Assembly (NCBI RefSeq): GCF_003255815.1
Contig: NC_037682.1
Location: 43,298,222-43,362,221, forward strand
Direction of reading: 5' to 3'
From: Theropithecus gelada
Taxonomy: Eukaryota > Chordata > Mammalia > Primates > Cercopithecidae
DNA: 64,000 nucleotides
In this document: positions 59,481-64,000 of the stretch, piece after piece
Numbering within the stretch: position 1 is the stretch's first letter
Layout: each line of letters opens with the position of its first letter
Made by a program: the position numbers and the translations under genes
Notes under the pieces: generated by a model
Told to the model about the DNA's origin: nothing
The model's input: the letters and a program-made list of their open reading frames with translations, nothing else
Databases searched by the model: none

Positions 59481-59499
59481 CTTGGGAATTGAATTTTAT

Positions 59500-59720
59500 C
59501 AGGTTTTCTGAAACTTGGTATTTTTTGACATTGAGAGGTGGATAATTCTTGGTTATTGGGCAGGCATTGTGCATTGAGGTATGCTTAGCAGCATCCCCAG
59601 CCTCTACTCAGTAAATGACAGTAGCAACCCCTTTTCCAATTGTGACAACCAAAAATGTCTCTAGGCATTGCCAGATATCACTGGGGCAAAATCAGCCCTG
59701 GTTTTGTACCACTGAACTAA
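59500..59720 (-). mobile_element. MER5A (hAT-Charlie non-autonomous DNA transposon), antisense
   Basis: Blocks in order: 'gacattgagaggtggataat', 'gtgcattgaggtatgcttag', 'cagcatccccagcctctac', 'gacaaccaaaaatgtctct', 'aggcattgccagatatcac'. It ends at a 'taccactgaac' remnant of the inverted terminal repeat. Minus strand relative to the consensus. Confidence 0.88.
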
Positions 59721-61330
59721 AACATCTCCAAATTCCTTCCACTCTGTGTATTCTGTCGTCTTCTGTTGTCTGGAGTGACATTTTTGCTTTTTCAATAGAT
59801 AAAAATAATTTCTAGAAATATAGTTCAGGAGGATAAGACAGGGATGAGGGGAATGGTGACCTGAGTTTATAATAATAATTTATGTTTTTTGGGGAGATCT
59901 AGATTTGAACATTTGGTTTTCATATAAAGTTTGTTTTTTATTTTCAAAGTAATACTTTGTTTAAAGTATTAAAGTATTCTAAAGAAAACCATCAATTGTT
60001 TCTAAACAACCAAGGAAAGTTACACCAACATGTTGGCATATTTCTTTGTAGTTTTTGTTGTTGTGGTGGTGGTAGTTGTTGTTAAAGGATAACCTATGTT
60101 TTTCAATACAGAAGCTACAATCATATTTAGTGGACTTTTGAACTTGTTGGTAAATCTACTTGAAATAATGGCTTTTGTAGAAGACCTCTTTTTGCGGCCT
60201 TAAAGTATTACTGCCATTGAAGAGTATGACAATCATGAGATTGTTTATTTGAAGCTTAATTTTGGTGTCACTGTGAAAGGAATTCTAAACACATCCACTT
60301 TTTTGCAGGCAAAATGCTGTGTTGAGGTTAATCTGGTTTGGTACTCACTGGTATCAGCGCTGTTCTGGTGATTTGGATATCATGTATTTTAGAGTCCCAC
60401 AGGAATGTCTTCTAGGCTATTTTTCTTCTAGCAATTTCTCTCTTGTGGTTTCTTATTTTGACTTCAGCTTTTGTTGGTCTAAGTTGAGTGGCATATTCTT
60501 AGCTCCTGTATGTTTAGAATGTCTTTCTTCTGTCATTAATATTTAAGGACTAAGTTTCTTAACTATACCCTGTAAATATCATATCATTTCACTTCTCAAA
60601 TTCTCTATAAATTATTCCATTGTTTTCTGAAACTATGTATCTTAAGTTGTTGGGGTCTGAGGCTAGCATGGTTCTTATTTGTAGATGAACTTTTTCCTGC
60701 ATAGATATTTGAAAGATTTTTTTCTTTATTCATCTAATTCAGATATATTGCTGGGATATGTCTAGATAGGCATTGTGGTTTATTAATTTTTCATCCAATA
60801 TATTGAGTGGTATATACTTGGGGTATTTTGTTGTTTTGTTTTTAAACTGAGAAAAAATCTCTACAACTGGGAAGAGTATTTTGGACTTTCTCTTTTGTTT
60901 CATCTTTTTGTATTTCTTCCTCAAAAACATTGTTGTAATTACGTTTCAGATAGGATGGAGGTGGGAGATAAAGGGAGAATCAGGGTGATCATATACACCA
61001 ATTTCCTTATGTCAGGCATAGTTTATACCAGTTGTCCCAAGGTTACTATAAACTAAAGTTTTAATATTCACTCTCAATAATGTCCAGTTTGGCCTGTGTT
61101 CATTGCTATTGGCTCTTCATAGATGGCTGAGTATTATCCTATAATCTGTGGGTAGTGAGGCTCTGCCTTTACTGTTTCATTGGAGAAACGGAATAAGAAA
61201 TTGTTCACCTAGGTTGTTGATACACCTGGAGGAAAAACAATAGATATCTATCCCTGGCTTACTTCTACTCTGATTCACTCTTCCCTTTATTATAGGACAA
61301 ACCCATTTATTTTAACTGTTGAGCCAGTCT
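59721..61330. other. Unassigned sequence
   Basis: A short GTT/GTG-rich run lies at 60054-60084. The 60319-60960 stretch looks like reverse-complement mobile-element text, but I cannot place it. The 75-codon frame 60319-60546 has no known motif. Confidence 0.35.
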
Positions 61331-61599
61331 TTGCATTTCATTAATCTTCTCTCATATTTAGAGCTGCAGCACATGGAATGTTTGAATATGAAAGATGATA
61401 TAAAGCTGTAGCAGACAAAGAGCAGCTAAATGAAATTAGGTAAAAGTGTAATGTTAGACAGAAAAAGAAATTCAGGCACAAAAATGTGAAAGCATCAAAG
61501 AAAATTACAACATACTGAATATTATCAAGAATAGTTAAAGTTCCAGAGTACATATGCAGTTAACAATATAGTCTCAAAATATACAAAGTAAAATCTGTA
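61331..61599. other. Unassigned A-rich sequence, possibly L1M
   Basis: A-rich on the plus strand and just upstream of recognisable L1M. I cannot place it. Confidence 0.3.
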
Positions 61600-61789
61600 T
61601 AATAATGAGAAAACTGACAAAATAATAATTGTAGACAAAAGATTTTAATACCTCCTGTCAGAAAATAATAAATCAAGGTAAAAAAAATAATTAGGCAGAG
61701 CAATATAAAAGATGCCTATAACATTTTACACCAACAAACACAGAATACACATTCTCTTTAACATGCATGCTCCAGTCACTAACATTTCT
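61600..61789 (+). mobile_element. Old L1M ORF2 fragment (part 1)
   Basis: The phrase 'acacagaatacacattctct' near 61738 and its left flank match the ORF2 endonuclease region. Interrupted on the right by a 420-bp unidentified block. Confidence 0.55.
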
Positions 61790-62209
61790 CTGGAAACAGA
61801 ATCTAAGATGGAGAGCAATAGGCAGAATATTCTTGAGGATGTGCTTTTAGGAGATATACTTGTACATATGTGAACACACTAGTTTCAGGCAGAGAGGGAA
61901 CCTGCCACACAAAATGTTGCTAGTGAAGCTCAACCAATCCTAATGAGGGCTCTTCCAAGATTTTCCAAACTGAGAGAAAGGGACTTTGCATGTCACTGTC
62001 TGTAGTCACTGGCTACAGGCTGAACCAGGGAAGGGAGAGATCCTTGAAATAGGCATTTCCTTGCATCTGAGGATTATTTCCTGTGAGGGACAAGCTGGGA
62101 GCAATCAGCAACAATGCTTCTGGACACTGGAATATAGGCAAGTCATCCCTGAAGAAACTTTCTAGAAAGACTGTGACAGTTTCCATTGCAACTAGATAAC
62201 AAAAGAAGC
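61790..62209. other. 420-bp unidentified insertion in L1M
   Basis: GC-richer than the L1M on either side and not part of the L1 text. No Alu, LTR ends or repeat name recognised, and no duplication of flanks that I can see. Confidence 0.4.
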
Positions 62210-63016
62210 TTCAATATATTCCAACAAAATAGTACAAACTACGTTCTCTGGTAATAATGCATTAAAATTAGAAATTGGTAACCAAAGAATAGCTTAAAAT
62301 CCCATATGCCTTGAAACTTAAAAAAAAATTATATGAGATTATCACTTGGTTAAACAGGAAATCATAAAGATAAAATAACTACTTAAAACTGAATGACAAA
62401 AACACCACATGTGAAAATTTGTAGCATGGAACTAAAGCGGTACTCAATGAAAATTTTAAATTTTAACTCTTTGTGAAGAAACGGTAGTCACTGAAAACAA
62501 GTAAGCAAAGAGTTTGACAAGAGAAGTTATAAAAATAAAGATAGATTAAACACAAATAATCAAGAAACAGATTGTGAATTTCAGGGCACTAGTCAATTAA
62601 ATAGGTAATAAAATATAGATAAAATTAATAAAACTAAAACATGATTCTTTGAAAAAATCTAATAATATTGATAAATCTCTGGTACGACTGAAGTGAAAAA
62701 AAAAAGGAGGAAGAAAAGGAGAAAAGATGGAAATTGAGCTCAAAAAAATGACAAAGGAGGAAATAATTTCATCTATAATAATGAGATTAATCACTATAAA
62801 ATGTTATATTCATTAATACATTTAAAAGGTGAAATAGATAAGTAAAAATAAAATGTAATAATTGACACAAGAAGAAATAGAATAAGAACAATGGAAATAA
62901 AATTATATTTTCCCAGAAAAATTTTAACATCTAGATATTATAAGGGAATTAATATTTCTTTAATACAAGTTGTTCTGGAAAGTAAAAAAGTAATAAAGGA
63001 GAAAATTACCCAGCTG
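62210..63016 (+). mobile_element. Old L1M ORF2 fragment (part 2)
   Basis: A-rich, diverged ORF2 text, including 'gtacgactgaagtgaaaa' near 62682 (RT-side region) and 'aagaagaaatagaataag' near 62870. Ended by the AluJ. Confidence 0.65.
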
Positions 63017-63326
63017 TTTTTTGTTTTGTTTTGTTTTGTTTTTTGAGGCAGGGTCTTGCTTTGTCACCCAGGCTGGAGTGCAGTGGAATGATCATGGCTC
63101 ACTGCAACCTCTGCCCCCCTGGGCTCAAGTATTCCTCCCACTTGAGCCTCCTGAGTAGCTGGGATTATAGGCAGGCACCACCATGCCAGCTAATTTTTTA
63201 GTTTTTTGTTGAGATGGGGTTTAGTCATGTTTGCCAGACTGGTCTTAAACTCCTATGCTCCAGGAATCTGCCCACCTTGGCCTCCCAAAGTGCTGGGATT
63301 ACTGGCGTTAGTCACCAAACCTGGCC
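63017..63326 (-). mobile_element. AluJ, full length, antisense
   Basis: A (TTTTG)n tail leads to 'ggcagggtcttgctttgtca', both arms, and 'caaacctggcc'. Flanking 'acccagct' and 'acccaact' are the probable target-site duplication. Confidence 0.93.
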
Positions 63327-63527
63327 CAACCCAACTTTTTATGAGGCTGATATAGTCTTGATGCTAAAATGGAACAAGGAAAATGTGAGGAAAAAAAGAG
63401 CAAATTTACTCATAAAAACATATGCAAATATCATAAGCAAAATATTACAAGCCCAAAACAACTAACATAAAATACACATATTTATCAAATAAGTATGTAA
63501 AGATGGGCTCAGTTTAGAAAATGTCAA
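63327..63527 (+). mobile_element. Old L1M ORF2 fragment (part 3)
   Basis: 'tgaggctgatatagtcttga' and 'caaatatcataagcaaaat' continue the L1M ORF2 after the AluJ. It ends where the L1PA starts near 63528. Confidence 0.65.
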
Positions 63528-64000
63528 GCTCAAACCAAAAAAGAGCCCGCATCTCCAAGACAATCCTAAGTCAAAAGAACAAAGCTGGAGGCATCACGCT
63601 ACCTGACTTCAAACTATACTACAAGGCTACAGTAACCAAAACAGCATGGTACTGGTACCAAAACAGAGATATAGACCAATGGAACAGAACAGAGACCTCA
63701 GAAATAATACCACACATCTACAGCCATCTGATCTTTGACAAACCTGAGATTGTAGGGACATGGATGCAGCTGGAAACCATCATTCTTAGCAAACTATCAC
63801 AAGAACAGAAAACCAAACACCGCATGTTCTCACTCATAGGTGGGAACTGAACAATGAGATCACTTGGACTCAGGAAGGGGAACATCACACACCGGGGCCT
63901 ATCATGGGGAGGGGGGAGGGGGGAGGGATTGCATTGGGAGTTATACCTGATGCAAATGACGAGTTGATGGGTGCAGCAGACCAACATGGCACAAGTATAC
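63528..64000 (+). mobile_element. L1PA, 5'-truncated and internally deleted, runs off the window
   Basis: Near-consensus L1PA text from 'accaaaaaagagcccgcat' to the 3' UTR. At about 63749 the ORF2 text jumps from 'tttgacaaacctgag' to 'gtagggacatggatgcagc', skipping about 0.97 kb compared with the full-length copy at 50840. The frame 63521-63850 stays open across the junction and ends at the native ORF2 stop ('FSLIGGN'). The 3' UTR G-rich run lies at 63902-63930. The 3' end and its flanking duplication are outside the window. Confidence 0.93.

Overview
This window is nuclear DNA from a catarrhine primate, most likely an Old World monkey (macaque, baboon or vervet type). Alu, L1, MIR and L2 elements and mammalian LTRs occur throughout. 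The two freshest Alu copies (25272-25565 and 43317-43620) carry a shared set of bases that differ from human AluY, including 'gctcaagcctgtaatc', 'ccgagacggg', 'actagcc' and 'gagatccggcc'. From memory this is the cercopithecoid AluYRa type. I found no intact host gene, no exon with convincing splice sites, no tRNA, rRNA or snRNA gene, no CpG island and no CRISPR array. The window is intergenic or deep intronic, AT-rich and dominated by transposons. Nearly every longer open frame is an L1 reverse transcriptase or endonuclease remnant, its antisense shadow, or an Alu translation.

Layout. 1-2375: unassigned sequence with an MLT1-type LTR and two MIRs. 2376-7240: an old antisense L1 carrying an AluS and a FLAM monomer. 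7241-22390: mixed territory with six Alus (five full-length or nearly so, one truncated), two copies of one LTR type in direct orientation (9888-10290 and 15523-15997), a MER21-like LTR, MIRs, an L2 tail and several unexplained blocks. 22390-25945: an old L1 5' region on the plus strand (split by an AluJ), followed by a younger truncated L1PA that carries an Old World monkey AluY. 25957-32850: mostly unassigned sequence with MIRs and two CA microsatellites. 32855-43040: a nested antisense L1 complex with a sense L1, a solo MST LTR, a second 5'-complete antisense L1P lacking ORF1, and MaLR internal sequence. 43317-48141: the second monkey AluY, an L1M split by an LTR, and an Alu. 48142-50828: AT-rich and unassigned. 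50840-57400: a complete but dead 6.5 kb L1P with target-site duplications. 57412-64000: MIR, MER5A, L1M fragments, an AluJ, and the start of an internally deleted L1PA that runs off the window.

No genes act together here. The information is a stratigraphy of insertions whose relative ages can be read from nesting and target-site duplications. The most unusual local structure is a 39-nt near-perfect inverted repeat inside an L1 (36173-36263), best explained as a template-switch mutation. The least explained block is 10291-13944, where the modest open frames lie mainly on the minus strand. I did not find a previously undescribed biological system. Family names are recognised by eye without a repeat library, so subfamily calls are provisional.
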